Of a stretch of DNA of 64,000 bases, positions 33,849-43,195 are shown in pieces; the first letter of the stretch is position 1, and each line of letters opens with the position of its first letter. The notes under the pieces are model-generated. The model searched no databases. It had not been told where the DNA came from and saw nothing but the letters and a program-made list of their open reading frames with translations. Made by a program: the position numbers and the translations under genes. Source of the stretch: Algoriphagus sp. AK58 (lineage in GTDB: Bacteria > Bacteroidota > Bacteroidia > Cytophagales > Cyclobacteriaceae); NCBI RefSeq assembly GCF_014324365.1, contig NZ_QEIG01000007.1:1-64000 (forward strand), given 5' to 3'.

Positions 33849-36548
33849 TTATCTGAATTGCTGACCAATGGTAAAGTGGAATTGTGGACCACTTTTTTGG
33901 ATAGAGCCGGGAATAGGATCAAATCCGTATCCCCAATCCACTCCCAACAGACCGAATGCAGGCATGAAGATTCTGGCACCAAAGCCTGCAGATTTCTTGA
34001 GATCATAAGGATTGAAGTCCTTATAATCTCCCCAGTTGTTTCCTGCTTCCGCAAACGTAAGAAGGAAGATGGTTGCTGCCGGGTTTGGAGATACTAGGAA
34101 TCGAACCTCCATCACATACTTATTGTAGACTACTCCACCATAAGGCTCAGGGTTTGCAGTACCTCTGGTCGCTCTACCAGGAGTAATGGATTGGTTTTCA
34201 TAGCCTCTTAAGCCGATGATTTCCTGACCCAAGGCAAAGTTGTTAAAGGTCATTCCATCCCCTCCCATTACAAATCGTTCGAGTGGAATAATGCCAATTT
34301 CACTTCCATAGGATCCCAGGAAGCCCATATGCGCTCTGGCGCTGGCTACCCATTTGGTGGAGCCAAATATTGGGGTGTAGAAGGAGGCATCAAACATCCA
34401 CTTATGGTATTCCAGCCAGTTGTACTTGGCTTGATCCGGAGATTCACTGGTAATGTTTGGATTGAGTGAAGTGTAAGGAGGAGTTACATTCACAGCCAAC
34501 ATGATGTTTGATCCTAGCCTTGGATAGATGGTATTATCTACGTTGTTTCTAGCCACGGTAGTATTCAACGTAATACTCTTTGAGTTTCCGGTGGGGTAGC
34601 TAAGTCCAAAGGAAGTTCCGAATTGGTTGAATTCGTAGTTCTGGAATTGGATAGAATTACTGATACTAAAATAGTCATCCGGCCAGGTGACCCTCTTGGC
34701 TAGTCCTACGGTCACACCGGTGATCTTGAAAAAGCCAAGGTTATCTGCGTTTGGATTTTGGTTGAAGAAATCAACCTGTCTCTGAACCGAATGATTGAAT
34801 GAGAAGCTCAACGCATTAGGTTTTTTACCTCCAAACCAAGGTTCGGTCAGGGATAGAGAATAGTTTTGGAAGGTTTGACCATTTGCCTGTACTCTCAAAG
34901 AGAGTTTTTGACCATCACCTACAGGAAGTGGATCCCACTTGCTGAAGTCTCCGATGTTTCGAACTGAGAAGTTGTTGAATACCAATCCTACTGTTCCAAC
35001 AAATCCGTAGAAACCACCCCATCCACCTGATAATTCAATCTGATCATTAGGCCTTTCCTCAAGCTCGAAAGTGATGTCTACAGTCGCCTGCTCAAAGTTA
35101 GGTCTCAAATCAGGGTTGATTTTTTCAGGATCAAAATAACCCAAGGTAGAAAGCTCACGGATAGTACGGACTAACAAGCTTCGATTGAATTTTTGGCCTG
35201 GAAGTATTCGGATCTCACGCATCACCACGTGATCTGAGGTACGTTCGTTACCCTTAATGCTGACACTGTTCACAGTAACTTGTGGGCCTTCAAAAATCCT
35301 CATTTCCAGATCAATTGAATCGCCGGTCACATTGATTTCTACTGGGTCGATATTGAAAAACAGGTACCCGTTGTCCTGATACAAGGAGCTGACGTCATCA
35401 CCTTTTTGTGGGTCGTAGTTAAGTCGCTTGTCTAATTTTTCTTTGTCGTAGACATCACCTTTTTGAATACCCAGTTTTGCCAACAATACCTCACTCGGAT
35501 GGATGTAATTCCCTGTAAAGGTGATGTTTCTGTAATAATATTTTCTGCCTTCTTCTACAGCGATGTCAATGTTGATTTTATCCTCTGAAAAATTATAGAC
35601 GGAATCATCAATGATCTTGGCATCTCTGAACCCTCGGCTGTTGTAGAAAGCAATAGCTTTTTCTTTATCGCTTCGATATTCTTTAGGGATGTACTTTGAT
35701 CCGTTGAAAAAATTAAGTTTGAAATTTTTGTTGATGTAATTTTTGACATCTTCGCTTGAAGCCGAATCGGTATGCAGTAGGGATTGGGTAACGCTAGTGA
35801 CATCCGCATCCGTCAATCGGGTATAGATATCCTTAAACACCGCCACTCGGGCGTATTCTTTGGTTTTCTTGAGCTTACCTTTGATGGCACCATCTGAAAT
35901 TTCTTCATTTCCATAGATTTTGATCTCGTTGATCTTCACTTTGGAATTGGTATTGATATCAAATCTGAGTTTGACACTGTTGGGAAGTGTGGTGTCCCGT
36001 TCTTGGATAATTTTCACATCTGTGTTCAGGAATCCTTTATCCAAGTAATACTTTTCGATATTTCTTTTGGCAGTATTGAGTACATCATCTCTTACTACCC
36101 TTCCCCGGATATTGACTTTGTCCCGTAGTTCTCCCTCTTGGGTTTTGTTGATTCCGGAGAATTCGACTCTTGAAAATCTTGGACGTTCTGTTAGGTCAAG
36201 AAGCAGATAAATATCATCTCCTTCGATTTTGGTAACGAGAATTTTCACATCGCCTATAATCCCCTGGCCCCAAAGTTTTTTGAGCGCATTGGATATAGCT
36301 TCTCCTGGTACATCGATCCGGTCGTCTACCTTGAGCCCGGAAAGCGAAATAATAGCCACCTCGTCTAAGGTCGATAGACCTACTGCCTTTATCTCTGCTA
36401 TTCTGAACTTTTGAGGTTTTGAGTAGTTCAATTCCAGTATGTTGACAGGCCTGGTAGAGGCGTAGCGGCTTTGGCCCAGGCGGATTTGGGCCATGGAACT
36501 TGCCGACCAAATCAAACAAAACAGAATTAATAAACTTCTTTTCATCAA
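33849..36548 (-). CDS. bamA: Outer-membrane protein assembly factor BamA
   Basis: Core insertase of the BAM complex. The 899-residue product has a signal peptide of about 20 residues and five POTRA domains over about 45-470. These include IKAVGLSTLDEVAIISLSG, SIKGNERTSDHVVMREIRI, and the strong POTRA5 motif FNRSLLVRTIRELSTLGYF. A C-terminal Omp85 barrel carries the substrate-exit motif IIGLRGYENQSI (the conserved R-G-[FY]) and a terminal FTIGQQFR. The C-terminal residue is Arg rather than Phe. Length is larger than E. coli BamA (810), as in other Bacteroidota. Four bases separate it from uppS. Confidence 0.96.
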   Translation of the reverse strand: MMKRSLLILFCLIWSASSMAQIRLGQSRYASTRPVNILELNYSKPQKFRIAEIKAVGLSTLDEVAIISLSGLKVDDRIDVPGEAISNALKKLWGQGIIGDVKILVTKIEGDDIYLLLDLTERPRFSRVEFSGINKTQEGELRDKVNIRGRVVRDDVLNTAKRNIEKYYLDKGFLNTDVKIIQERDTTLPNSVKLRFDINTNSKVKINEIKIYGNEEISDGAIKGKLKKTKEYARVAVFKDIYTRLTDADVTSVTQSLLHTDSASSEDVKNYINKNFKLNFFNGSKYIPKEYRSDKEKAIAFYNSRGFRDAKIIDDSVYNFSEDKINIDIAVEEGRKYYYRNITFTGNYIHPSEVLLAKLGIQKGDVYDKEKLDKRLNYDPQKGDDVSSLYQDNGYLFFNIDPVEINVTGDSIDLEMRIFEGPQVTVNSVSIKGNERTSDHVVMREIRILPGQKFNRSLLVRTIRELSTLGYFDPEKINPDLRPNFEQATVDITFELEERPNDQIELSGGWGGFYGFVGTVGLVFNNFSVRNIGDFSKWDPLPVGDGQKLSLRVQANGQTFQNYSLSLTEPWFGGKKPNALSFSFNHSVQRQVDFFNQNPNADNLGFFKITGVTVGLAKRVTWPDDYFSISNSIQFQNYEFNQFGTSFGLSYPTGNSKSITLNTTVARNNVDNTIYPRLGSNIMLAVNVTPPYTSLNPNITSESPDQAKYNWLEYHKWMFDASFYTPIFGSTKWVASARAHMGFLGSYGSEIGIIPLERFVMGGDGMTFNNFALGQEIIGLRGYENQSITPGRATRGTANPEPYGGVVYNKYVMEVRFLVSPNPAATIFLLTFAEAGNNWGDYKDFNPYDLKKSAGFGARIFMPAFGLLGVDWGYGFDPIPGSIQKSGPQFHFTIGQQFR

Positions 36549-36552
36549 TTAC

Positions 36553-37290
36553 TTAAGATTTAACTTGCTCACCGGTTTTGCCGAATCTTCTCTCTCTTTT
36601 TTGATAATCTTCTACTGCGGCATAGAGGTGCTCTCTTCTGAAATCTGGCCAAAGAACCGGTGTAAAATACAACTCGGTGTAGGCCAATTGCCAGAGAAGG
36701 AAATTACTGATCCTGAATTCCCCGCTTGTCCTGATCATCAATTCTGGATCTGGAATCCCTGCGGTGTCCAAATTATCTGCCAGGGTTTGTTGGGTTATTT
36801 CTTCAGGTTTTAACTTTCCTTCGGAGACTTTTTGAGCAATGCGTTTGGTGGCTTGGGTAAGTTCCCATTGACCACTGTAACTTAATGCTAAGATTACAGT
36901 CAGGCCGGTATTGGAAGCCGTCAGTCTTTTGGCTTCCATGAGTTTTTCATGAGCGGATGAGGGCAAACTTTCCAAATCCCCGATGGCATCCAGTCGGATG
37001 TTGTTATTCATCATCAGCGAGATTTCATCGATGATGGTTTTTACCAACAATTCCATGAGGGCTTTTACTTCATCTTGGGGTCTAGACCAGTTTTCCGTAG
37101 AAAAGGAAAATAAGGTTAGGTATTTTACTCCCAAAGCATCTGCCCCCTCTATAGCATCTTTAACAGCCTGAATGGCATGTCGATGACCGAAGATTCTCAT
37201 GGCGCCTTTTTTTTTGGCCCAACGGCCGTTGCCGTCCATGATGATCGCAATATGTTTTGGGATATTGATTAGGTCTAGTTTTTCCTTCAT
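36553..37290 (-). CDS. uppS: Isoprenyl (undecaprenyl) diphosphate synthase
   Basis: Cis-prenyltransferase that makes undecaprenyl diphosphate, the lipid carrier for peptidoglycan and O-antigen. The start is set at ATG 37290 (MKEKLDLINIPKHIAII), since the upstream in-frame Met adds 12 non-conserved residues. The 245-residue length is typical. Motifs are IAIIMDGNGRWAKKKG, the aromatic/charged YLTLFSFSTENWSRP, and DPELMIRTSGEFRISNFLLWQ. The last usually reads DLxIRTGGExRLSNFLLWQ. Sits between porG and bamA. Confidence 0.97.
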   Translation of the reverse strand: MKEKLDLINIPKHIAIIMDGNGRWAKKKGAMRIFGHRHAIQAVKDAIEGADALGVKYLTLFSFSTENWSRPQDEVKALMELLVKTIIDEISLMMNNNIRLDAIGDLESLPSSAHEKLMEAKRLTASNTGLTVILALSYSGQWELTQATKRIAQKVSEGKLKPEEITQQTLADNLDTAGIPDPELMIRTSGEFRISNFLLWQLAYTELYFTPVLWPDFRREHLYAAVEDYQKRERRFGKTGEQVKS

Positions 37291-37370
37291 TCCAACGCTT
37301 GGGTACCTACATTTTTGGAGGTACAAAAATGCTATTTCTTTTTCAATAATCTGCCCTAGGCTTCAATTAA

Positions 37371-38132
37371 TTAATAGGCGTAGCACTTTACGTTGGTGAT
37401 GGTGTAGCTAAGGGTAAGCCCTAGAAAGTAATACCAGTCCTTCGTATTCGGATTGCCAAAATTAATGATGTGGGTTAACGTCTTCCCGGTAATAGGATCT
37501 ACTTCCGAAATGGGAAAAAGGCCGGCATTGGAATCGATTTTGTCGAGGTAATCCGTAAATGTAGCTCTGAATCCAAGCTCTCCAGCCAAGGTCCAGCGAT
37601 CATTTAACCTATATTTTACTCCCCCTCCAAATGGAATTACCGGTGAAAATAATTGGTAATAATCCGCAGGAGTGAAGCGCTGTGCACTGTAGCGTCCTTT
37701 CATGGTGAAAAAGGAATAACCCAATCCAAAAAAGGCATAGGGAGAATACCTAAACTCGGAGTCATTTCTCAAGAAGTCCAAGAAATTGAATTCCATTACC
37801 GCAGAAGCTTCTATCACCCCTCCTCTAAATCGGGCATCCCTACTTTGGTATACCAAATCCAAAGGTTTAATCTCATCATCACCTTGAAGTACTGCAGTAC
37901 TCAGGCCGACTCTGAGAGACCACACATTGTCAAAATTTCTCTTGCCAAACAACGTGCCTTGAAGCCCTAATTGGCCGGGGTCAATTTTTCGAATAATATC
38001 ACCTGAATAGACCGCTCCGCCAATTCCTCCACCGATTTCATATTTTTGGGCTTTTCCTTGAGAAAAACTGGCTAATACGAGAATCGCCAAAGCGGTTAAA
38101 TATCTGAAAATCTTAAAATTGACCTTTTTCAA
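37371..38132 (-). CDS. porG: PorG-like outer-membrane barrel (DUF6089), type IX secretion
   Basis: The 253-residue product has a signal peptide (ALAILVLASFSQGKAQ, cleavage about 29) and an eight-stranded-type outer-membrane barrel (YEIGGGIGGAVYSGDI, WSLRVGLSTAVLQGD, FFGLGYSFFTMKGRY). The start codon is TTG, since no ATG precedes the signal peptide in frame. The DUF6089 family includes PorG, an outer-membrane component of the type IX secretion system. The location nadK - this gene - uppS - bamA matches the usual Bacteroidota arrangement. Assignment to PorG is by family and synteny. Confidence 0.85.
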   Translation of the reverse strand: MKKVNFKIFRYLTALAILVLASFSQGKAQKYEIGGGIGGAVYSGDIIRKIDPGQLGLQGTLFGKRNFDNVWSLRVGLSTAVLQGDDEIKPLDLVYQSRDARFRGGVIEASAVMEFNFLDFLRNDSEFRYSPYAFFGLGYSFFTMKGRYSAQRFTPADYYQLFSPVIPFGGGVKYRLNDRWTLAGELGFRATFTDYLDKIDSNAGLFPISEVDPITGKTLTHIINFGNPNTKDWYYFLGLTLSYTITNVKCYAY

Positions 38133-38224
38133 GACGATGCAAGTTATGAAGTACCTAACGTTTAAAAAACGACCTTTTGTATTTACTGGGTTAATAATTG
38201 TTAAGCTTGGCTAATGCGATATTC

Positions 38225-39100
38225 TCAGTTTCTCATGTCAAATCCCCAATTCAATTTTTGACGGAGTGTATCAAAGAAATGATAATGGGGCAATTTCACC
38301 AATTTTGCTGAAAACTTTTCTTTTTTCACGCTAAGCTTCAAATCCGAAGAAATTGCGGTAGAACGGGAATCAAGGGAAATCATAAACTTGTCAGTTCTTC
38401 CTTCGATTTCAAAACTTATTTCTGCCTCATCCGAAACGATGATGGGCCTAACATTTAAATTGTGCGGGCTTACCGGTGTGATGACAAAATTTTTTGCTCC
38501 GGGGGTAATTAAAGGGCCTCCGCAGCTTAAGGAATATCCTGTGGAACCTGTAGGGGTGGATACGATCAAGCCGTCCGCCCAATAGGAGTTGAGGTACTTT
38601 CCATCTATAAAGGTGTGAACCGTAATCATGGAAGAAGTATCTCTCTTGTGAATGGTAAACTCATTCAAGGCAAAATTCAACCCGTGGAAAAGTTTTCTGT
38701 TACTATTCAGTGAAAGTAAGGTTCGGGATTCGATTTGATAATTTCCATTTACCAATTGGCCAATTGCTTCTTCGATTTTGTCTGTGGCTACCGTAGCCAA
38801 AAATCCCAATCTTCCGGTATTGAGACCAAGAATCGGGATTTCCCTGCTTCCTACTACACATACAGTATCCAGCAAGGTGCCGTCCCCACCGATTGACAGA
38901 AAAAAATCCAATCCGGAATAATCTTCGGGACTTTCCAATACCCAATATTTCAAGGATTGATTTCCAAGTTGCCTTAGCTGCCGGTCAAAAGGTTCAGTGA
39001 TGAATACGTCAATCCCAAAAGACTCTAGTAGCTTAAATAGAGACTGGACCTGCGGGAAAAATTCTGCCTTCAAAGAGAGGCCATGCAAGGCGACTTTCAT
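38225..39100 (-). CDS. nadK: NAD kinase
   Basis: Makes NADP+ from NAD+. The 291-residue length is standard. Motifs are FFLSIGGDGTLLDTV (the GGDGT diphosphate loop with the catalytic Asp), LGLNTGRLGFLA, and NEFTIHKRDTSSMITV. The glycine-rich C-terminal beta-sandwich motif is DGLIVSTPTGSTGYSLS. Lies between the CBS-domain gene and porG in the conserved Bacteroidota order. Confidence 0.97.
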   Translation of the reverse strand: MKVALHGLSLKAEFFPQVQSLFKLLESFGIDVFITEPFDRQLRQLGNQSLKYWVLESPEDYSGLDFFLSIGGDGTLLDTVCVVGSREIPILGLNTGRLGFLATVATDKIEEAIGQLVNGNYQIESRTLLSLNSNRKLFHGLNFALNEFTIHKRDTSSMITVHTFIDGKYLNSYWADGLIVSTPTGSTGYSLSCGGPLITPGAKNFVITPVSPHNLNVRPIIVSDEAEISFEIEGRTDKFMISLDSRSTAISSDLKLSVKKEKFSAKLVKLPHYHFFDTLRQKLNWGFDMRN

Positions 39101-39189
39101 CTGAGGATAAATTGTTTTATAGGGTCAGATGGGATATCCCAGGGCATCAGTCCCCTGTTGGAAAGGTCTTTATTTGGGCATTTCATGCC

Positions 39190-39855
39190 TCAAATATCTA
39201 AAAATCTCAATAAGTTACCGATACGGTCCTCCTCACTTGAGATACCCGTCTCTTCTTGGTAATGGTCGATTACCCGATAGCCAAAACGCTCCAAGGTAGC
39301 TTTGACATGACGGAGTTCCGGCTTGTCCAGCTTTAGGGTCAGCTTTATTTTACTCTCGTCCAAGGGGTCAGAGGTAATAAAGGAGCTTAGGATTTTTGTG
39401 TTTTCAGATTCTACCAAGCGGGCAATTTCAGAGAGCAGGTAATCTTTCATCTGCAGAGAAAGAATCAATACGCTTCCCTGAGACTTGATCGAAAGACTGT
39501 CTGCAAAAGCAGCAATGGCATCTTCCATGGTCACCACACCCAGGTAAGTGTTTTCCCGGTCTACGACAGCTACCAGATTGGATTGGTTTTCAGAAGCTAC
39601 TCTAAGTACATCATAGATGTGCTTATCCGAGTACACCCAACAAGCATTGCACTCTAGCTGAATGTTTCCAATTAATTCTTGTGGGTCATTTAGCTCAAAA
39701 ATTATTTCGTCTTCTATGAATCCCAAAAACCTACCTTGATCTGTAACGGGTAAAGAATCAGTTCTGATTTCTTCCATCCAGCTCAATGCCATCCCTGCAC
39801 GATCAGTCAATTTGAGCGGAGGGATAAGGCTGTTGATGAATTCGTAGGCTTGCAT
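39190..39855 (-). CDS. CBS-domain protein
   Basis: A 221-residue cytoplasmic protein with two CBS motifs over about 10-125 (LPVTDQGRFLGFIEDEII and LVAVVDRENTYLGVVTMEDAI). An ACT-like C-terminal part follows (SVLILSLQMKDYLLSEIARLVES, then KIKLTLKLDKPELRHVKATLERFG). A CBS pair plus an ACT-like domain suggests a small-molecule sensor for adenine nucleotides. The regulated partner is unknown. This gene next to nadK is a recurring arrangement in the phylum. The upstream boxes TTTTG and TAACTTTC, 18 bases apart, end about 7 bases before the ATG, so the mRNA may be nearly leaderless. Confidence 0.88.
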   Translation of the reverse strand: MQAYEFINSLIPPLKLTDRAGMALSWMEEIRTDSLPVTDQGRFLGFIEDEIIFELNDPQELIGNIQLECNACWVYSDKHIYDVLRVASENQSNLVAVVDRENTYLGVVTMEDAIAAFADSLSIKSQGSVLILSLQMKDYLLSEIARLVESENTKILSSFITSDPLDESKIKLTLKLDKPELRHVKATLERFGYRVIDHYQEETGISSEEDRIGNLLRFLDI

Positions 39856-40133
39856 AGAAGAAAGTTAGGAAATGAATTCAGAACTCAAAACGCTTTCGAG
39901 CCTATTGTTGTTCCAAAAGAAGTTTTTTAAATCTTTTCTATACATCTGCTTTTTTACCAGAAGGCATAGCTAGCTTAAGAAATTTTTCGAAAAGGTTGAA
40001 ATCTGGAATCCTTTGGTCTTCGGTCGCCTGTGCTGAGCACCTTACCGATGAGAGTCGGGAAGTTCGAAGCATCCGACCCATTAATCAAAGGGTAATTGGA
40101 TGGTGGTGCAATTGCGGACAATCATTGAATCTT

Positions 40134-41333
40134 TTATCCTAAAAAATGTTGCGTCAAAATTCCCAAAACAATACCTCCGGCAATGATCATTGGAGATGAA
40201 ACTTTGGAAAATTGCAATAAAGAATAGGTGCCTAGGATAAAAAAGATGTTGATGCCATTGGATTCCAAAGGTTCAAAAAGCAGGTAGGCCGCAGCAATCA
40301 ACATCCCACACGAAACCGCATTGATCCCCTCTAAGGCAGCTCTGACAGGACGGTAGAGTTTTAGTTGATCCCAAAAACGGATCACGAAAAAAATCAGAAA
40401 AATTCCAGGAAGGAATATCCCTGCGGCTGAGATCAAGCCTCCTATAATAAATCCCAAAAGGCCTCCATCCCTCATGGAAAGCGCTCCAACGTACGATGAA
40501 ATTGAAAATGTAGGCCCGGGAATACCTTGGGAAATCGCATATCCGGTCAAAAATTCTTCAGAGCTTAAGTAACGCTTGAAGTCCACGAATTCAGTGTACA
40601 AATAGGGGACTAAAACTTGTCCTCCTCCAAAAATCAAGCTCCCGTTTCGGTAGAAATTTTCAAATAAAAGGATTGGCTGATACTTGGTGATAGCTCCTGC
40701 TACGGCGGCTATAATCAATACGCCTGCCCAGAGATAAAAATTGCTCCATTTGATTGTCAAAGCCTTTTCCTCTTCTGCTTTAGGCTGATTTTTATATTTC
40801 ATCGAAGTACTGAGACCTCCGAGAATTAGCATGACAGGAAAAATATAGGGGGAACTGTAAAAGAAAGCTACAAATGCAGAAATCAGCATTAAGATCATAG
40901 CTTCGGTAGTCTTGATCATTTTGCTGATGGTCTTTTGAGCAGCAAATATGATAAAGCCAATCGCCATAGGTTGAATAAATCGGGCAAAGTTGAGAGCTCC
41001 GGGAGTGTTTTCCTGTAAAAAATCAATCAAAATCGCGGCTGCCATCATTATGCTGGTTGCAGGCAAAATCCAAACAAAAAGTGCCAAATAGGCAAGATTA
41101 GGGCCTCCGACCCTGAATCCTATAGCAGAGACCAATTGGGTAGAGGAGGGGCCTGGGAGCATATTGCAAAGTGCATTGAGCTCCCAAAGCTCCTCTTCTT
41201 GGATGTATCCCCGTTTTTTGACCATTCGCTCCAGCAGCATGGCAAGGAAAGCCTGCGGGCCTCCAAATGCAGTAAGCGAAAGGGTAAAAATATCCTTCAA
41301 AAAAACGTAATATCGGACCTTCCGTACCGACAT
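40134..41333 (-). CDS. chrA: Chromate transporter family protein (ChrA), two-domain
   Basis: A 399-residue inner-membrane protein with about 10-12 segments. Both CHR domains are present. The first starts FTLSLTAFGGPQAFLAML and includes NALCNMLPGPSSTQL. The second has GSLIFGGGQVLVPYLYTEF and GYAISQGIPGPTFSISSYVGAL. Duplicated PGP motifs are diagnostic. The family exports chromate in characterised cases, but many members have unproved substrates. One base separates it from the upstream 2OG oxygenase gene, so the two are likely co-transcribed. Confidence 0.93.
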   Translation of the reverse strand: MSVRKVRYYVFLKDIFTLSLTAFGGPQAFLAMLLERMVKKRGYIQEEELWELNALCNMLPGPSSTQLVSAIGFRVGGPNLAYLALFVWILPATSIMMAAAILIDFLQENTPGALNFARFIQPMAIGFIIFAAQKTISKMIKTTEAMILMLISAFVAFFYSSPYIFPVMLILGGLSTSMKYKNQPKAEEEKALTIKWSNFYLWAGVLIIAAVAGAITKYQPILLFENFYRNGSLIFGGGQVLVPYLYTEFVDFKRYLSSEEFLTGYAISQGIPGPTFSISSYVGALSMRDGGLLGFIIGGLISAAGIFLPGIFLIFFVIRFWDQLKLYRPVRAALEGINAVSCGMLIAAAYLLFEPLESNGINIFFILGTYSLLQFSKVSSPMIIAGGIVLGILTQHFLG

Positions 41334-41334
41334 T

Positions 41335-42312
41335 TTATTTTCTTAGACCTAGTTCTCGTAGCCTTTCCTCCAAAAACTCTCCGGCTGTCGCATCTGCAAA
41401 TTGCTTCGGATTTTTTTCGTCAATGCAACTTTCAAGACAGGTGAGATCCATTTCAGAGCGTGGATGCATGAAGAATGGAATCGAATATCTGCTGGTATGC
41501 ATCAGTTCCCTTGGAGGATTGACTACACGATGGATGGTGGATTTTAGTTTTTTATTGGTCAAGCGCTCGAGCATGTCCCCTACATTTACAACTAGCTGAT
41601 CCGGAAGTGCTGTGATTGGAATCCATTTTCCATCTTTTCTCAACACCTGTAGTCCATCGGCACTGGCTCCCATCAAAAGAGTGATCAGATTGATGTCCCC
41701 ATGTTCGGCAGCACGTACCGCATCTGCAGGTACTTCATCCGGATTTTCAATCGGGAAGTAATGAATCTGTCTTAAGATAGAATTGCCGAAAGCTACTTTA
41801 TCCTCAAAATACTCTTCTGGCAAATCAAGATTCAATGCAATAGCTCTCAACATTTGCTTACCTGCATTTTCTAAAGTTTGGTAAGCTTCGATCGCATCTT
41901 TTTTGAATTGGGGGATTTCTTCAGGCCAGAGATTCGCCGGATATTCCGCCTTGACCGCATCTGAGTCAGGGATCAGGTCCAGTTCCTGTCCCACATGGTA
42001 GAATTCTTTCAAATCTCCAGTGTTTCTGCCTTTGGCATGTTCCTTACCTTTTCCGGTGTAACCTCTCTGATAGCCGATTTCGGGCTTTTCATATTTTGCC
42101 TTTACCTCGTCTGGAAGGGCAAAGAAAGCCTTGATTGAGTTATAAAGCCTATCTTGAAGGTCTTGAGAAAGTCCGTGATTTTTGATTGCAACAAAGCCGA
42201 TGTTTTGATAAGCTTCTCCAAGGGTTTTAACAAATGCTGCTTTTTTATCAGGATTTCCTGAGGTAAAATCTGCCAAATCCAAGCTTGGAATTTCATCAAA
42301 TAAGATGTCCAT
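41335..42312 (-). CDS. Isopenicillin N synthase-like 2-oxoglutarate/Fe(II) oxygenase
   Basis: A 325-residue protein of the plant/fungal-type 2OG oxygenase superfamily (DIOX_N plus 2OG-FeII_Oxy). The N-terminal domain starts IPSLDLADFTSGNPDKKAAF and contains VAIKNHGL. Iron ligands are H-x-D in AEHGDINLITLLMG and the distal His in STIHRVVNPP. The 2OG/substrate anchor RYSIPFFMHP (R-x-S) is intact. The start is the ATG at 42312, and an in-frame TTG precedes it. The substrate is unknown and the family name does not imply beta-lactam synthesis. Coupled with chrA. Confidence 0.92.
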   Translation of the reverse strand: MDILFDEIPSLDLADFTSGNPDKKAAFVKTLGEAYQNIGFVAIKNHGLSQDLQDRLYNSIKAFFALPDEVKAKYEKPEIGYQRGYTGKGKEHAKGRNTGDLKEFYHVGQELDLIPDSDAVKAEYPANLWPEEIPQFKKDAIEAYQTLENAGKQMLRAIALNLDLPEEYFEDKVAFGNSILRQIHYFPIENPDEVPADAVRAAEHGDINLITLLMGASADGLQVLRKDGKWIPITALPDQLVVNVGDMLERLTNKKLKSTIHRVVNPPRELMHTSRYSIPFFMHPRSEMDLTCLESCIDEKNPKQFADATAGEFLEERLRELGLRK

Positions 42313-42388
42313 CAATTGTGTAGTTTAGTTGTTGTTTCAATATAATTATTCAAAAATAAATATCTTTAAACTCAATCTAGGTGGTGGT

Positions 42389-43159
42389 ATGAATAAAATC
42401 CTTATTTTCCCAATAATCTTTGGTTTGTTGTTTTTTTCATGCAGTGAAGAAAAGAAAAAGATTAATGAATCTGGCATTGAGGAAAATCCGGTCGTCGGAG
42501 CAGGAGGTGAATCTTTGCCCAACGTTACTTTTTACCAATACGAGGATTCTTCTTCTTTCCCCGATGCGATTTTGGAGCTTTATACCCCTCTGGGGAACCA
42601 GGTATTCAAACCCGGAAAAGTTCCTTTTGAATTTAATGTCAAGAATTTCCTCTTAGAAAATGGGGGAAACAATGAAGCCAGGCTAGTGATGATCCTGAAT
42701 GGTGGGGATCCCATCGGCTATTTTTCTCCGATATTTCAGAGGGAACTTACAGTCGGCACCTACAGAGTCGTGGCGTATTTGGTGGATGAGGAGGGATTAG
42801 CTTTGAAAAGCTTTGGAAATTATGTGGATAGGGACTTTATGGTAGGAGATTCCAGACCTTTTCCATATTCTGCCGAGCCTTACCTAGCACTCAATTTCCC
42901 AAGAAATGCCCAGATTCTCCCTCTTGGTGAAGAGATGGTTGTTGATTTTTTGGTTTTGGGGGGAGATATGAAATTGGATGGATTAAAGGTGAAAATTTCT
43001 GTGAATGAATTTACTTATGAAATAGATCACATGGCTCCTATTCGGGTGACTAATCTTCCAAAGGGCGATTACCAAGTGAAGGTGCAGTTGGTCCGTTCCG
43101 ATAATAAGGAATTGGAGGGGCCTTTCTCCACCATTACAAAAACTGTCTTTGTCCGATAA
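42389..43159 (+). CDS. Hypothetical lipoprotein, 256 aa
   Basis: Start placed at 42389 (MNKILIFPIIFGLLFFSC), because a lipobox FFSC with Cys18 follows directly. The 20 codons upstream in frame look non-coding. The mature protein begins with a charged spacer (SEEKKKINESGIEEN). Two beta-rich, Ig-like segments follow, with PLGNQVFKPGKVPFEFNV near 85-105 and MDKLDG-like strands later. Repeated phrases on lowering and raising strands (TVGTYRVVAYLVDEEG; LPKGDYQVKVQLVRSD) suggest two related domains. No family recognised. Monocistronic, just before serS. Confidence 0.8.
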   Translation: MNKILIFPIIFGLLFFSCSEEKKKINESGIEENPVVGAGGESLPNVTFYQYEDSSSFPDAILELYTPLGNQVFKPGKVPFEFNVKNFLLENGGNNEARLVMILNGGDPIGYFSPIFQRELTVGTYRVVAYLVDEEGLALKSFGNYVDRDFMVGDSRPFPYSAEPYLALNFPRNAQILPLGEEMVVDFLVLGGDMKLDGLKVKISVNEFTYEIDHMAPIRVTNLPKGDYQVKVQLVRSDNKELEGPFSTITKTVFVR

Positions 43160-43164
43160 GTCTT

Positions 43165-43172
43165 TATCTTTG
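43165..43172 (+). promoter_or_regulatory. Putative -7 box of serS
   Basis: TATCTTTG matches TAnnTTTG, 24 bases before the serS ATG and directly after the lipoprotein stop. The nearest TTTG is only 13 bases upstream, so the upstream element is weak. Confidence 0.4.
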
Positions 43173-43195
43173 GGCCTTCAAATATTGATTTTATC

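Noticed and set aside
39856..40133. Possible small gene between the CBS-domain gene and chrA
   Set aside because: Frames are short and broken; only a weak 5-bp hairpin (gtcgg / ccgac) was found. I see nothing else there except a possible promoter for the CBS gene.
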